From contig NW_003130355.1 in the NCBI RefSeq assembly GCF_000003605.2, positions 253,094 through 317,093 of the forward strand: a stretch of 64,000 nucleotides of DNA, given 5' to 3'. The notes under the pieces were generated by a model, which was not told the DNA's origin, made no database searches, and saw only the letters and a list, made by a program, of their open reading frames with translations. Position 1 is the first letter of the stretch. The number at the start of each line of letters is the position of its first letter. Shown piece by piece: positions 1-12,849 of this stretch. Source of the DNA: Saccoglossus kowalevskii. Its lineage: Eukaryota; Hemichordata; Enteropneusta; Harrimaniidae. The position numbers and the translations under genes were made by a program.

Positions 1-3000
1 TTCAACGGTGTCGTGCGTTCGGACTAACCGTTAGGAATTCCTAAATGGAGTCAATTTGTGTAGTTTTCTTGATTTATTCTGCAGATATCGGTAAAATGTA
101 GGTAAGACTTTGGCGAAATTCGAAGGAGCAACTAATATTCTTCAACCTGGTATTTTTTTTAGATTTTATTTTTTATTTTTTTTATTTAAAAATTGGCAAT
201 CCAGCACAGCAGCCAATCAGCGACGGCCTTACGCATAGATGACAATTTCGGTTTCAAATACCCCGGCTTAGTGTTCTAGGTTCTTCGCGTAATTAGATGT
301 TCGTATGCAAGGGATTTTTGCACACAAAAACGACGAATTCGGCCGAATTTTGTTATCGGTTGGCTTAATATAACCCCAACGGACCGTATTTTTGTGAATG
401 ATTGGTATTTTTGTCCTGATTTGTAGGAATCTTAAAAACGCGTTTCACAACTTGTCTCTTTTTTAGTTGTATGCGTCATTCAAGATGGCGACCCCCATAT
501 AGTAAATATCGCATTTATTTTATTATATCAGATGTGCGCCAGCTTACTGTGGTCAGATCCTTGTGGGCTTTCGCGATTACCAAAACTTAATAAAATACCA
601 GCAAATAAATTTTGAAAAAAATAATAGAATATATGAAAAAAATATTAATGATATTATTTTAACAAAAAAAAAGCAAAAAAAAAAGCCCAAACTAGGATCT
701 TATTTCAATCAGATTAGGGCGAATCAAAATAAACTGCAGTACATATGTAATAATAATCGTGGTCGTCATTGACAAAGCCACAATTCTAACTGTCTAACTA
801 ATCAAAGTAAATACCTAATTTGCCAAACATTGTAGCTGACCAACCATTTACTTATTGTTGTTTGTATTTCGGTTAAATCATCTACACTGCACAATGCTAA
901 GAACATTGCACTTGAACATAAATATCAGATTGTGATTATCATTTCCAAATTTCTAGAAAACTGGTTTAGAATTTCGAGACTAAACATTCAATTGGTTAAA
1001 AGTGAAAGAATTTTGCACCTACCACAGCCTTGAACTTTGATAAACATGAAATGTGAATCAAGTACATGAAAGCTAAGCCAAATATTCAAATGAAGAACAT
1101 CTCAGATAGTATATGTGTTCGTCAAGGGATGTAATCCCGAGGTAATCTACTAGTGTAATTTAGTTTGCATATTATCGAGCGATTTGAGTGATGAGATTAC
1201 AACGTGACAGAAATGCAGATGATGCAGATATAACATCTTAATAGGTGACATTTCAAAAAGTTACTGTTTTGTCCATAATATTGTGAATAGAACATATACC
1301 ATATTGGTGAATCATGATCGACACGTGGATTGAGTATAAAGATAGACGTTGCAGATTTAGAATGTCAAACCATTGTTTCTCGTAAAATGTACATGTAGCA
1401 AAGTGACCGGTGTGGATTATGCAGCATTTATAGGTCCCCTATTTCCAGATGTAATTGGTAATTCTGACATTCAGTTGTTCATAGCATTTGACCACATAGC
1501 ATACCGCCGATATTGGACGCTTCAAATGTCGTGAATATAGAATCCCATTTAAATTATGTCTTACATCATAAATAATAATGTTGAACTGCTGATTCTTAAT
1601 ATACCGCGGGGGTGAATTCTATATTTCAACATACAAGGCTATAGAGCGAGTGCGTGAAGTGTACACGTGGCACGATAATATTCAGTGATCATAATTACTC
1701 GAATAGGGTGATGGGAAATGAAATAACATTTGTCATTTTTTAGCGATTGAGACAATATTACCGTTATAATAAAGTTGCATTGTCATGGTGACGGCACTGT
1801 TACGTTTATTTGTGATTGAGAACACATTGGATGGTGCGAATCTCACCGCATCAGAATAGCGTTAATTATTCGTTTAAGTAATTATTCACAATTCGTGTCC
1901 AGAATATATGTAACATACAAAAAACAAACACAAAACATAACATGACCAAATCAATTAGAGATTATGTAATACTGATCTCCGCAAATACATCTATAATGTC
2001 AGGCGTATGTTTCTGCGACGTGAACAAGTTATATAAATAAATAAATATCAAAAATGGCACTAAATTCTCACAATATAACAGTATTCTGCCAATCACGATT
2101 TGTTGTTTCTATGTGGCAAAGTGGAACATTCAGTCTAAATGAGACAGTATGACAGTTTGTTTTTTGTTTTTTTGTTTTTTTTTACAGGCGATTTCCTCGA
2201 CAAATATCTCGAAACATCGTCATATACAAACTGTTGTTAACTTTAAAAATGGTACCTACCCCCTGTGAGTTTACCGACAAATGGAACCACTTTAAATCAT
2301 ATTTATACTAATATTTATACTAATATAGTCATTGCTATTCCCATGGTGGGTATTGTATTTTTAGAAATGAGTTAAGATACTAACATGTCAGCATGGCTAG
2401 ATATATAATGGTTAGACATGTATGATGAATACTTGATATGGCAGTGTCATTTGCATTTATTCAAATATGACCACGTGCCTGTAAGTTTATCGCCATTTAT
2501 ATTTATAATGTATAAGCCCTTTTTCGATATATAACTCAAAATAAAAATAATGCAATGGTTAATATCTGAAGTAAACATTCATTGTCAAATTGTTCACATG
2601 TGCGCATGGTTGGAAATAAGTTATTGTATACAGGAAGTATATTCATGACCGTGTTAAGCGAAATCGTTATAGTACTTGTGTATGAAGTGAAAACCACGAA
2701 TCTATACAAACATAGAAACATATATTAAGTGGCATAAAAATAACAACATTTTTTGTTGCCCAACACGGGTTTCATGTCTTCAATAGTGCTTTCAAAGTGA
2801 GAGTCTCACGAACAAGATGGAATTTTTCTACAGGTGTGAACAAACCATGTCACTTCGATAATGTAAATTTGTTCAGTCTAACGAATTCAGTGGAAATGCT
2901 ACATTAGTCGGTTTGACAGTGATGGATATATAAGATAATAGAACCACTTCCCTGAAAAAAACTCATTAAAACGACCTTTCTCATAACAAAGAACATGCAA

Positions 3001-4620
3001 GTCTGAGTGACTATGAGTCTTTACAACATGCCGCCATCATCAGCTTTATGTGAGGACGGCGAAACTTGGTGAAAGGTGTACGTCCACAGAATGCAATATC
3101 TCAAAAATAGGATGGGTGTATACCCCTGAGGGTACATTCGAGATTAAGATAAAGCCCTGAGAGATGATACAATATAATTGCATGGCTAACGAACAAGTAA
3201 GATCACTTAATAACCACTAGGTTCTACATTCTTATTTTCAAAATCTAATCATACAACAACGTTATAGAGCAGAGCGAAATATTAATATTTCATGTCCAGA
3301 ACTTGTGAAAACGTCGTATCTCAAAGGCACTACAGAATGTGGATCAGGTTGCATAAGAAGGGATCTATAATGCATAAATGGAAAACACAAACTAATCCAC
3401 GGAATCAATGCTATGTGGTCAAACCTAAAAAGTAAGAGGTAACTGTAGTTGACACGCACATTGTTTTGTCGACAAATACCAGGATACATATTATAGATTT
3501 TAATGCGCAACTACGTGTAATGTTTGAGTGATTCGTCGAGAAGAGCAGATAAATTTATGTTTGCATTACACATTAACATTTAAGTATTACATACAATTTC
3601 TTGTGTACTCTGAATACTCACAAACGTTTCAAGATTGCTCTACTTTTATTTTTGGATTTACAATGCTAAAAAGTCGGCGGCTGAACAATTTCAAAGACTG
3701 TATTTTATTTTGCGAAGTTCCGTAATATATACGACAAGAAAAAGTAATAATTTTGTTAATATTTTTTTCTGTGGTTTGGGTGTTATTTTGAGTATGTCCC
3801 ACTTGTGTCAAATTCCAAACGTTTTAAGACGTATACAAACAAATTGTTAGGCTCTGATTGATCATGATCCTTTATCGATACCGCAGTTGTCCTGGTAACA
3901 TGGGTTGTATTCACGACAATAAAGTGTATGGGAACCAATGACGCTGCCAATCAATTTATTATAGATCGTTCTGATGGTGACATATGCAATCCAATTGTCT
4001 GTTACAGTCGATGGCGATTTTTAGAACATTTACTTCTATTATGACAAAGATCTCAACTAAAATTACCAAAATCACAATTTATTTTTTGAGTGACAAACTT
4101 TAAAACTATTTGCACAGAATATTTACCCTGTTATCCACATTTCATCTAGATCAATATGGCTATTATAAAGTGTCTCTAGTAGTTAAAATGTTCAATACAC
4201 GAGGCTATTGAAGATATAAATATGAACATTTATAACAATCATGTAACGATCAATATTTACCATTGTATCTACAAATTCATTATTTAGTGTTTAAAAATAT
4301 ATATATTTGAAAGTGACATAAACAACTTTCATAATACTAGAATACTAATACTAAAATAAAACTGTTTAGACATAAATGTTTCAGTCATATTTCTGTGTTA
4401 TGTAATGTACAACACTATCACAAGCGCATGTTTCTTGTGTATGTAAATATCAAACAAATAAAGCACATGTGTGCTAATCACCAATGCAATCACGTGATTA
4501 CGAGTTGTCGTTATTTAAATTGAATGCAAAGTACATCGTCATAGAAGACGTGAACACAAAAGCTGAACATGTCAAGAACATTGTGTACTACCTCCTAAAC
4601 AAACATTAACGATTAAGTTA
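1..4620. other. AT-rich non-coding stretch 3' of the LRR gene
   Basis: No coding exon, RNA gene or recognisable mobile element is visible. Poly-A and poly-T runs are frequent (for example 160-190 and 660-690). A lysine- and asparagine-rich open frame at 563-772 lacks an ATG start and looks like low-complexity sequence. On the minus strand, candidate AATAAA polyadenylation signals for the LRR gene occur at 4078-4083 and 3955-3960 (seen as TTTATT on the plus strand), roughly 540 and 660 bases past its stop codon. Confidence 0.6.
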
Positions 4621-6813
4621 TCACACATGCCCCAAAAGGGAAATATCAGCATTGTCGAAATCTTGGGGTCCATTCAGAGAGGTTTCATTTAGCGAAGGAA
4701 AGTCTTCAAATAAATGAACACCCTGCGTTACACAGCCGGATTCGAGTTCATCCTGTGACGTATTGCACTGTGATTCGAGATACTCATCAGCGGCGTCGTC
4801 ATGGTTATCCAGATTCATGGCTAAATACTCCATACCATTATCGCGTCTATCATCAACAGAAATACTCTCAATACTTTTCAATCGATATATTTTCTTGCGT
4901 TGACGGTAGCAACAACGCCTGCATCCAATAACGATGAAGTATATCATTATTGTAAGTAAAACTATTCCTAGTGCCCCAGTTATGGTGCAGCTGATAATAG
5001 TCGAAACATATGCATTACTTTTTGGTAGAAGTTCCTTGGCGACATTTTCCTCTGTTGTTACAGCCACCGAAACATCGACTTTAATTGGGATAGCTTCTTC
5101 TTTGTTGGAATAGCGAATAACATTTCCCGTATCTTTCTTTCCTTTGTTTTGAAACGTTATACTGTCTTTGACTGTTATAACGTTTTCAGTAGCAAATTGT
5201 AGTTTATATACACTTGTGGCAGCTGTAGTCAGTTTCTCATAATTTCCAGGTTTACCTTGATGTTCGTCCTCGGTATAGCTCGGTGAAATTTTATGTTCTT
5301 CCCGGCTCTTCTTTGGCGACGTGATTGTTTTGAGTGTCGTCTTCAATGATTGGGTAGTTGCTAAAGCTTGTGTTACTGCTTCTGTTCTGGTAACCGTAGC
5401 ACTAGGTTCAAACGTTGTGTCCCGATCTTGAAACGAGCTATGGTCTATTGGGTCTGTCCTTGACTTTGCATCGGTTACCATCAATGTTTCAGAAAATCTA
5501 CCATGTGTTGTATCAGTTGGACAGGACGCGTTCTGCAAGTGCACGTCTTCAAGTGGTTCACCTCTCAGTTCAATGGGAATGTTGCAGGTTGGAGGACGCA
5601 CATATTTTATCGTTTCACCGAAATTTATATCTGATCCGGAAATAACCCAACCTTGTGAATTGAAGAAATTAATCAAATTGTTCATATTACAGTCGCATAC
5701 CCAAGGATTCCCAGTTAGTAGTAATGTCTTCATATCTGTAACATCATCATCGAACACGTCCAAAGATACTGTTTCAAGCTGATTGTTCATTACTGATAGC
5801 CCTCTTAATCGCACAAGTCCCTCGAAAGCGCGGGCTTCGATATTAGCCAGCGGCATGTCCTCCAAAGAAAGGTGTTCTACCGTGGACAATGAAAGAAAGG
5901 AGTATGATCGTAGATGAGTAATCAAGTTTCCAGAAAGTAATAACGTTTTCAAATTGAGTAGCCCCTGAAGAGCGTCTATCGGTACATCATTCAAAACGTT
6001 TTGAGAAAGACTGATGTGAGATAACATGTATGCACTGGTGAAAATATCAGCATCTAAATTGGAGAGTAGGTTCCTATTAAGGAACAGATGTGTCAGCTTT
6101 GGTAGGCCGTCCATGCTACCCACTTCTAACGTGCTTAGTCGATTACCATCAAGATTCAATGTCATTAAATTCTCCAGTCCTCTAAAAGCATTTCGGGAAA
6201 TGTCGACAATGAGGTTGTCGCTCAAATCAAGTGTATTCAAATTAGACAAGGTATGAAATGTGTATGGCAGAATGGACGAAATGCGATTTTTACTCAGAAT
6301 AAGTGATTCTAAAACGGTGAGATTTTGCAGTGCTGCCGACGGTATATCCGCTATATTATTAGCCGCTAGGTCAGCGAAAATGATGGAATTTGAACCACGA
6401 AAAACAAGGTCACTCATCTCCTTTACGAAATTGTCAGCCAATACCAATTCTTGTAGTGATGGGAGACCCTGTAGAAACGGTTCCGCTGTAGACAGGCTGT
6501 TGTTTCGTAGATTCAGGGTAGATAGATGGTGCAGCGCCATGAATGCGTTCTTTTCTATTATAAGGATGCTGTTATGTTGTAAATAAAGCTGCCGGAGTTG
6601 TGGAAAGGCAGTGAAATTAGTAGCTGACAGAGAAGGTAAAACACTATCCGACAAATACAATCGTTGTGTGTCCCCAGGAATGTTTTCCGGCAAACCAGGT
6701 AATCCAATGCGTTCACAGTGAACCTCTTTACGCTGCCGATTGCACGTACATTTGTTCGGACACGCATCACTCAGCGTTGCTAGAAGGATTACGTATAACA
6801 CAAACAAAGCCAT
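4621..6813 (-). CDS. Single-pass leucine-rich-repeat transmembrane protein, intronless
   Basis: An uninterrupted frame encodes a 730-residue type I membrane protein. I start at the ATG at 6811-6813: it has A at -3 and G at +4 and gives a compact signal peptide (residues 1-17, ending SDA before CPNKC). The longer open frame begins at a TTG codon. Domains in order: cysteine-rich LRR N-cap (C18, C22, C24, C33); about 14 LRRs at a regular 24-residue period (residues ~49-371, LxxLxLxxNxL type); LRR C-cap (C373, C375, C410, C431); a Thr/Ser-rich stalk to ~600; one membrane helix (~603-630) followed by a basic CRRCCYRQRKK stop-transfer; and a ~100-residue acidic tail with two tyrosines in EYL contexts. 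The layout is that of cell-surface adhesion or recognition receptors (LRRC15, LRRTM or chaoptin type). The tail has no TIR, Ig or kinase domain, so Toll-like and LRIG-type identities are unlikely. The exact orthologue is not recognised. A non-coding 5' exon cannot be excluded. Confidence 0.9.
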   Translation of the reverse strand: MALFVLYVILLATLSDACPNKCTCNRQRKEVHCERIGLPGLPENIPGDTQRLYLSDSVLPSLSATNFTAFPQLRQLYLQHNSILIIEKNAFMALHHLSTLNLRNNSLSTAEPFLQGLPSLQELVLADNFVKEMSDLVFRGSNSIIFADLAANNIADIPSAALQNLTVLESLILSKNRISSILPYTFHTLSNLNTLDLSDNLIVDISRNAFRGLENLMTLNLDGNRLSTLEVGSMDGLPKLTHLFLNRNLLSNLDADIFTSAYMLSHISLSQNVLNDVPIDALQGLLNLKTLLLSGNLITHLRSYSFLSLSTVEHLSLEDMPLANIEARAFEGLVRLRGLSVMNNQLETVSLDVFDDDVTDMKTLLLTGNPWVCDCNMNNLINFFNSQGWVISGSDINFGETIKYVRPPTCNIPIELRGEPLEDVHLQNASCPTDTTHGRFSETLMVTDAKSRTDPIDHSSFQDRDTTFEPSATVTRTEAVTQALATTQSLKTTLKTITSPKKSREEHKISPSYTEDEHQGKPGNYEKLTTAATSVYKLQFATENVITVKDSITFQNKGKKDTGNVIRYSNKEEAIPIKVDVSVAVTTEENVAKELLPKSNAYVSTIISCTITGALGIVLLTIMIYFIVIGCRRCCYRQRKKIYRLKSIESISVDDRRDNGMEYLAMNLDNHDDAADEYLESQCNTSQDELESGCVTQGVHLFEDFPSLNETSLNGPQDFDNADISLLGHV

Positions 6814-9800
6814 ATTGGTTTTGAGAGATTTAAAATCCAAATTTGTTGTTGTTGTTTTTCATTTTAGTCCTTCAGGTTATAATTTATTTCCAGGCGCATG
6901 TTTTTTCCAGTTATATAATTCATTTGGTTAGATGTCCTGTGATGTTGTTGTTCATTCGTTCATTCAATAATGCCTGATAATTAAGTTCACACCATTCCTG
7001 CAAATAAAACATACCTAATGTTAGTTGTGAGAACTAAAACCGCGTTACCTATAAAACATAAAACGCATAGTTAGCTTATGTATTATTATAATTTTCGTAT
7101 CATACATGTGAAATATACATAAGGTAAGATGAAATGCAATATTGAACGTGCAGTCACATGTTGCAGTCACTGATTCGGAGGTCTTGACTGCAGTCAGATC
7201 AAATTTTCAAATGAAGTATCACATTAGCGATCAGACAGTCAAACAAACACACACGACGCCGTTACATGGCTTTCAGTTGTCCATGTATACAGTAGCTGGA
7301 AATAGAAAGTTCTAGGTAATACATGTGCATGTGACTACTGTGTTATTAAACTTATTAGTACCACGATTCAATAATTATTACGTACAGACTTTATCGTGAA
7401 CCAACATCGGCGCACATCTCACAAGCTGTGAGCTACATATGACATTTTAAAAACCACTTCACGTGAACTAATTCATTTAGTTTACTTTATCACACTCCTA
7501 TTCATATATTGATTCCCACGAGTTACTCAATAACTATACAGAAAAGTAACTTTGATCTAAACTAAGCAGTGCACAAAAACTTATATCTGCTGGTAATCCG
7601 AATACACATTATTCCCATGAATGTCGTATATCATGGTAGCTCAGTGTAATAAAGCAGTGTAATCATGTCTTTTGTCTGCATACTTGGCAATAAAAAAAAT
7701 CCTCTAATCTGATTGGTCAGTGAATGCAGTCTGAACTTTTGACATCGTTGTTGACAATCTGGAAATACGCCAATATTTTAAGTGGTTTTAGACCATATTT
7801 CTTAAAGGTTTGTTCAGATTTGTATTAATTCACATATTTCTAACAGTTTCACATAGCATGTAAAATGTGTTTTTTTTGTTATAAATCCGTATATACGTGA
7901 TTCATTATTTTTTAAGTCACTCAACATCATCATATTAGCTTCATTTGAGTACTTTCCTTCTAAATTCACTAGGAAATTCCTTCGTGCTGCCGACAGATCC
8001 CTGATTGAATCTACTCCAGAATAAATGTATTCACTGAACTATGGATATATTTATGGCTCCAAAAATAATCACATTCATAAACAGCTATCTTTTATGCAAA
8101 TTATCATACTACTCTCCCGGAGTCTTGAGCGTGACACACAAATCACGTTTCAATGTTAGTGCGTTTCAGAAGCGGCAAAACGGATATGCGGGATCAACGG
8201 GATATCCAATTCGTGACCGTGCATTATAAAATTTAATATACTCGTGTTCATTCGTTCTTCGCCAAAGTAGAAATTGAGTACACGCGATTAATGCATTTAC
8301 TATTGCATGGTCACGTGACCTTTATGTGACACTAATCATATCTCTGTGTGAGAAACGTAATGTTTGTTTACAAAACATTATTCAAATGTGTTCTTATCAG
8401 GAAGCGAAGAAATTACTCGATTTCCTGTCATCACACATTTACAAAGCAATGTAAATATATGCTTTCAACAATCAGACATTGAAAAGTAAATAGTAATTAA
8501 AAAATTACCTCTCACATAACAAAACTACCTCTAACAAAATATCATGCAATGCTACTTGGTAGAATATATGACAACTCATGATGTTAATGAAGGCATTTTA
8601 CTATAATATTTTTTTCCTTGTACGTGTCCTTTTGCACTCTCCATTATATACTTAAATATTCATTATATACATATATCTAATACCGATAAAACAAAATGCA
8701 TACATTGTCGCCGTATGATTATTCCACGATAATTTAAAAATGCAATTCTTGGAAGGTCATTTTAATATAATTTTTTTCTGTGACACTCGTAGAACAATTC
8801 ATAAAATGAGTGCATATATCCGGCGCCGTCTGCCTATTTTATTAATATGTTTTATAGTTTTTAATTGCTTGTCCCAGGCGAATAATATAACTGGCCATTT
8901 ATTGATACTGTATGTATTATATAAAGTAAAAACACATTGAACAGGTTTTGCTAGTAATCAAAATGTTCACCTAACAGTTTTAAAATGGTCTGATTGTAAA
9001 AGCGTTTTCCTATTGATCAAGATACGTCATGGGATACCATCCTTTATAAGCGTGCATTACACATGTAGAAAGCATACACGTAGGTTAATCGATAAAACGT
9101 ACACACTGGAAGAATAAATCTTTGGGGGTAACACATGGATACATTATTTATCTTCGCTAGCGGGCAAAATGACTAATGCTTGTGTGGGCAAGCTGAACGA
9201 TGAAAGTAACTGAAGCAAAGACCGCCATCTTGAGATAAATGCTGCATGGTTCACGAATGCGTTTATTCTGTGCATATTATTGCTTGTAAAAAGCAATATG
9301 ACCGATGACCCAATATTGACACTATCTAGCTCCACTGTACATGAAATATATATTTAATGGCCATTAGGAATTGGTCATTGTTGATAGTTGGGGCGGTATG
9401 GGTATCATTCGCCTATTCTCGAAAGAACACCAATTTTAAAACTATCACAAGGTTTCGCTTTTTCTCTCAGCTTTTCCTATTGTAACTGTAAGTTGTTTTA
9501 TGCGATATTCGTAAGATAGGGAGATTGTATCCCAGGTTATTTATATAAAATCTCCATAACGATTACTCATAACGATTTGAGCTATAAGATGATACTGTCA
9601 CAATTGTTCTATGTATCAAGAAATGACTTTACATATACAGTGTATCGTAACCTCACCTTCACCGAATATAGAAAATAGTTGTCGGTTACACGAGATAATT
9701 GGGATGGGGCAGTCCTGTACAATCTGTATAAGTCTAGGACGTTCACCATCGCGCAATTTAATGACATCTAGGACACAGATTGTCTACAGACGTTTTTTTA

Positions 9801-11783
9801 CTAAGCTTATCCTTGCAGAACTGAACCACAATCAGTTCTCTGTCAGATTTGTCCCTCATTCCCCCGCCTGAGTAATCAATTGAACAGAAATACGTGACCG
9901 ATCGACAAAACTGTAGATGTTTGGCTCACATTTTCAATAACAGCCACAGTTCAAGCGTGAAACGAAACCAAAAGTAACATTTCATAATTATTAACTCACC
10001 ATTAAACAATAACATTCTGATTCAATGTAGATGCACTCGGTGTTATATATCCGGCGTCAACTGACCCAATTTCCACGTGTTCAGTCAAGCGAATGGCGAT
10101 ATGGAAGTACATGCACTACCTTTGGCAGATCGCCTAACTATGGAGCCCTCGATGATTGATAAGGAAGGAGATTAGAGCAAGTTAATCCGCTCTTCCAAAG
10201 ACTTGGCGGACAATGTGTAATGCGTGTTGATGTGCGCCGTCCACACTTCCAATCACAGTCTCACCGTCTACATTAGCGACGGAGTTGAGTCTACCATTTC
10301 CCTGGGGATGTTTTTAGCTGCAGTTGTACCAAGAATACTCCAGATACAACAATCGGGAAATGCGCTAGTTTATTGGACAGAGAATTTCGACGTGAATTAT
10401 TATATTGACAGTGTAGCTTTCAAAATCATAAGTTGATTCAGTAAAATATTTAAAAGTGTTATTTTGTAGATCTATGGGGTGCAATAGACTTTCGGATTTT
10501 TCTCGTTCACTGATGCTTACAGTTCATAGTTTCTAAAGAGTGGTCGAGTGGGTTAGTTGTAATCCTGTGTTTTTAAGTGAATGTTATAAATACCCAAAGC
10601 GATATGATGATTACACCGATATTACATCGAATAATTTGTGACATATAAACATGGTCATACAATTGTTAAAGCTAAACACGCGTCGTTCAAATCTATCAAG
10701 TGGCGATGCCTTCAGCGGAAAAAAAACACTAAATTGGCGATGGTCATAAAATAGACTAATAACATCAACTGAAAATATGAGCAATTTGTGAAACAAGCTC
10801 ATTAAGCTAGAGGCATTGCATATAAGGCATTAACACTCAATACGTCAGTGGCACGCTTGGCCATCGTGATTGCTACAGCCGAGAACAGGATAGTATGTCC
10901 ATTGCATAGGAGTCTGTGAGTCTGGAGACATATTTTTTTAATTCTACGTGCTTCACTATAACATGTCTTTAGTGTTGTTTTATCACAATTAAATCACAGC
11001 CTAATCTAAAGAAATTTGAATTAAATCACTAGGTATAGCAGACAAGCATTACTATTATAAAAAGAGAAAATAAGAAAATTGTGCAGTTCAATTAGACAAA
11101 AAAAGAGGTAGAGCAATCATTTATGTGTATGATAATGGAACAGTACTACTTCAGGGAAATATTTACCAGTCATTATTATTAAACGAAAGTCAAAACTTAT
11201 TTGAACGTTTATAGCGATTTCTTAAACTAAAGGTAAAGGTCACCGATTCCACAGCGTTAATTCTTGCCTCAAGTCAATGGCTACTGCTCGAGACTAGAAC
11301 ATTATTCATGTTACGACCCTGATGAATATTGCACGAACAGAAACTGGTTCAGAGACTGGATGATGACGGAAGTGTTAAGCAAGAAAAATACAACTGTGAC
11401 GAAAATATGTCATCACTAAGACATAATCATTTCTTTCTAGATGAAAACCACATTTTCAGTGAATATACGTTATATCAACATATATAACAATGCTAGTCTC
11501 GCCACAACCATTCGTAGCAGATATCCTGACAGCAATTGAAGGATATCAAGTTAAGATCTCATCACTGTCGGGAAGTAAGTACTAAATACAATAAGTGATA
11601 CTGATGGCAACCATGTAAGCAGTTTAGATCTCGAGAACAATCATATTTGAGTTATTCACAGTCAATGCATATCGTAATGAAACACCTAGCAAAGAATAGG
11701 ATATTTCCCTATACAGTAGAGCAACAATAGAGTGCATAGAACAAGCACTAAAAGATACTAAAATTCTAGAAAAACTGTAACAC
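6814..11783. other. Intergenic stretch upstream of the LRR gene
   Basis: The promoter of the LRR gene should lie in the first part, but I recognise no core element. No exon with good splice sites and no known repeat was identified. Open frames at 8041-8229, 9611-9871 and 10224-10436 are short, unlike any known family and probably chance. Confidence 0.5.
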
Positions 11784-11871
11784 TTAAAGCGGGGAGTCGT
11801 CACCTGCGCTTTGTTTCATTGCTTGGGACTCAATTCCCGCGCGTGCGCAGGTGACGACCCTCCCGCTTTAA
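11784..11871. mobile_element. Family A TTAA element, 88-bp internally deleted copy
   Basis: TTAA flanks both ends. The left terminus reads AGCGGGGAGTCGTCACCTGC and the right terminus is its near-complement (GCAGGTGACGACCCTCCCGCT). Only about 30 bases of the ~100-base interior of full copies remain, including the conserved GCTTGGGACTCAATTCCCGC segment. It is non-coding and could fold into a long hairpin. TTAA target duplications are known for the piggyBac and Kolobok superfamilies; no transposase is present to decide. Confidence 0.85.
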
Positions 11872-12849
11872 CAGTTAACATCGGTAAAAGCAATGTCGAC
11901 CATGGTCTCACAAGACAATTCAGCATCTTGGAATTTGAAAGAGTATTTGATACAGCAAAGCAGATACCCCCCCCCCTGACACAATCACGAACAGTCCTAT
12001 AGAAATTTAAAAACAAAACTATATACATGTTCAGGATAACCATTGCACCAGCGCACTAATGAAGACACAATGAAGTTCATATAAAAAGAAACATGAAGAC
12101 AAGAAAGAATAGATTCAACAAATTACTATTCTCTATTGGTGATTGCGATGTGCCTGGCCTGGGATATTAATATTTACAAACAGTAACAATAAAATAAAAA
12201 GAACCATAATATATCAAATACATTTAAAAACACCCCACCTATGGCTGCACAGAGAAATGCTTGAGTGAAAATAAAATACCTACATGGAACAAAAGAGAAG
12301 AGCATGGCAGAATCATGGTGGTATAAATGTATAGATTAAAGAAAATGTTAAACAGGGTACTATAAAACAAACATCCATTCAGGTCTAATTCAATTATTAT
12401 AAAGATATTATAAAGAAAATCATCGAATTTAAAAACGAAACAGAAATAATACTTTAATAATGTAAATACCAGAGCAGCAGTGATATTAATATTTATACTC
12501 TATAAGATCATGCCAGGAACTTAGTCATTACAACCCAAAATAACCAAGATACAAGCAAAAATCACGTGTAGTGAACTATATAACATAATATAATGTCCAT
12601 AAGTTTTGAAATACTAAACATCCACAAATGATTATTCACCTCAAATCGTGATAACTGTTTATTAATATCATTAATCTGCCAAAACGCAACAAGTTTCAGA
12701 ATAAAAATGATATGCTTGTCATGCACCGGACAGATATAAATGGGATAACATAAAAAAGTACAAAATATACTGATGAATAAAAGCAATTCAAACATTTATC
12801 ACAATGTACATACCAGTGTCAACAACAAATGTTGAAATACAGTGATGCA

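Noticed and set aside
563-772. Lys/Asn-rich 69-codon frame
   Set aside because: It starts at GTG, is low in complexity and follows poly-A tracts; no sign of a real gene.
7632-7700. TGGTAGCTCAGTG, like a tRNA A box
   Set aside because: No B box (GGTTCGAANCC) and no cloverleaf can be formed at the right distance.
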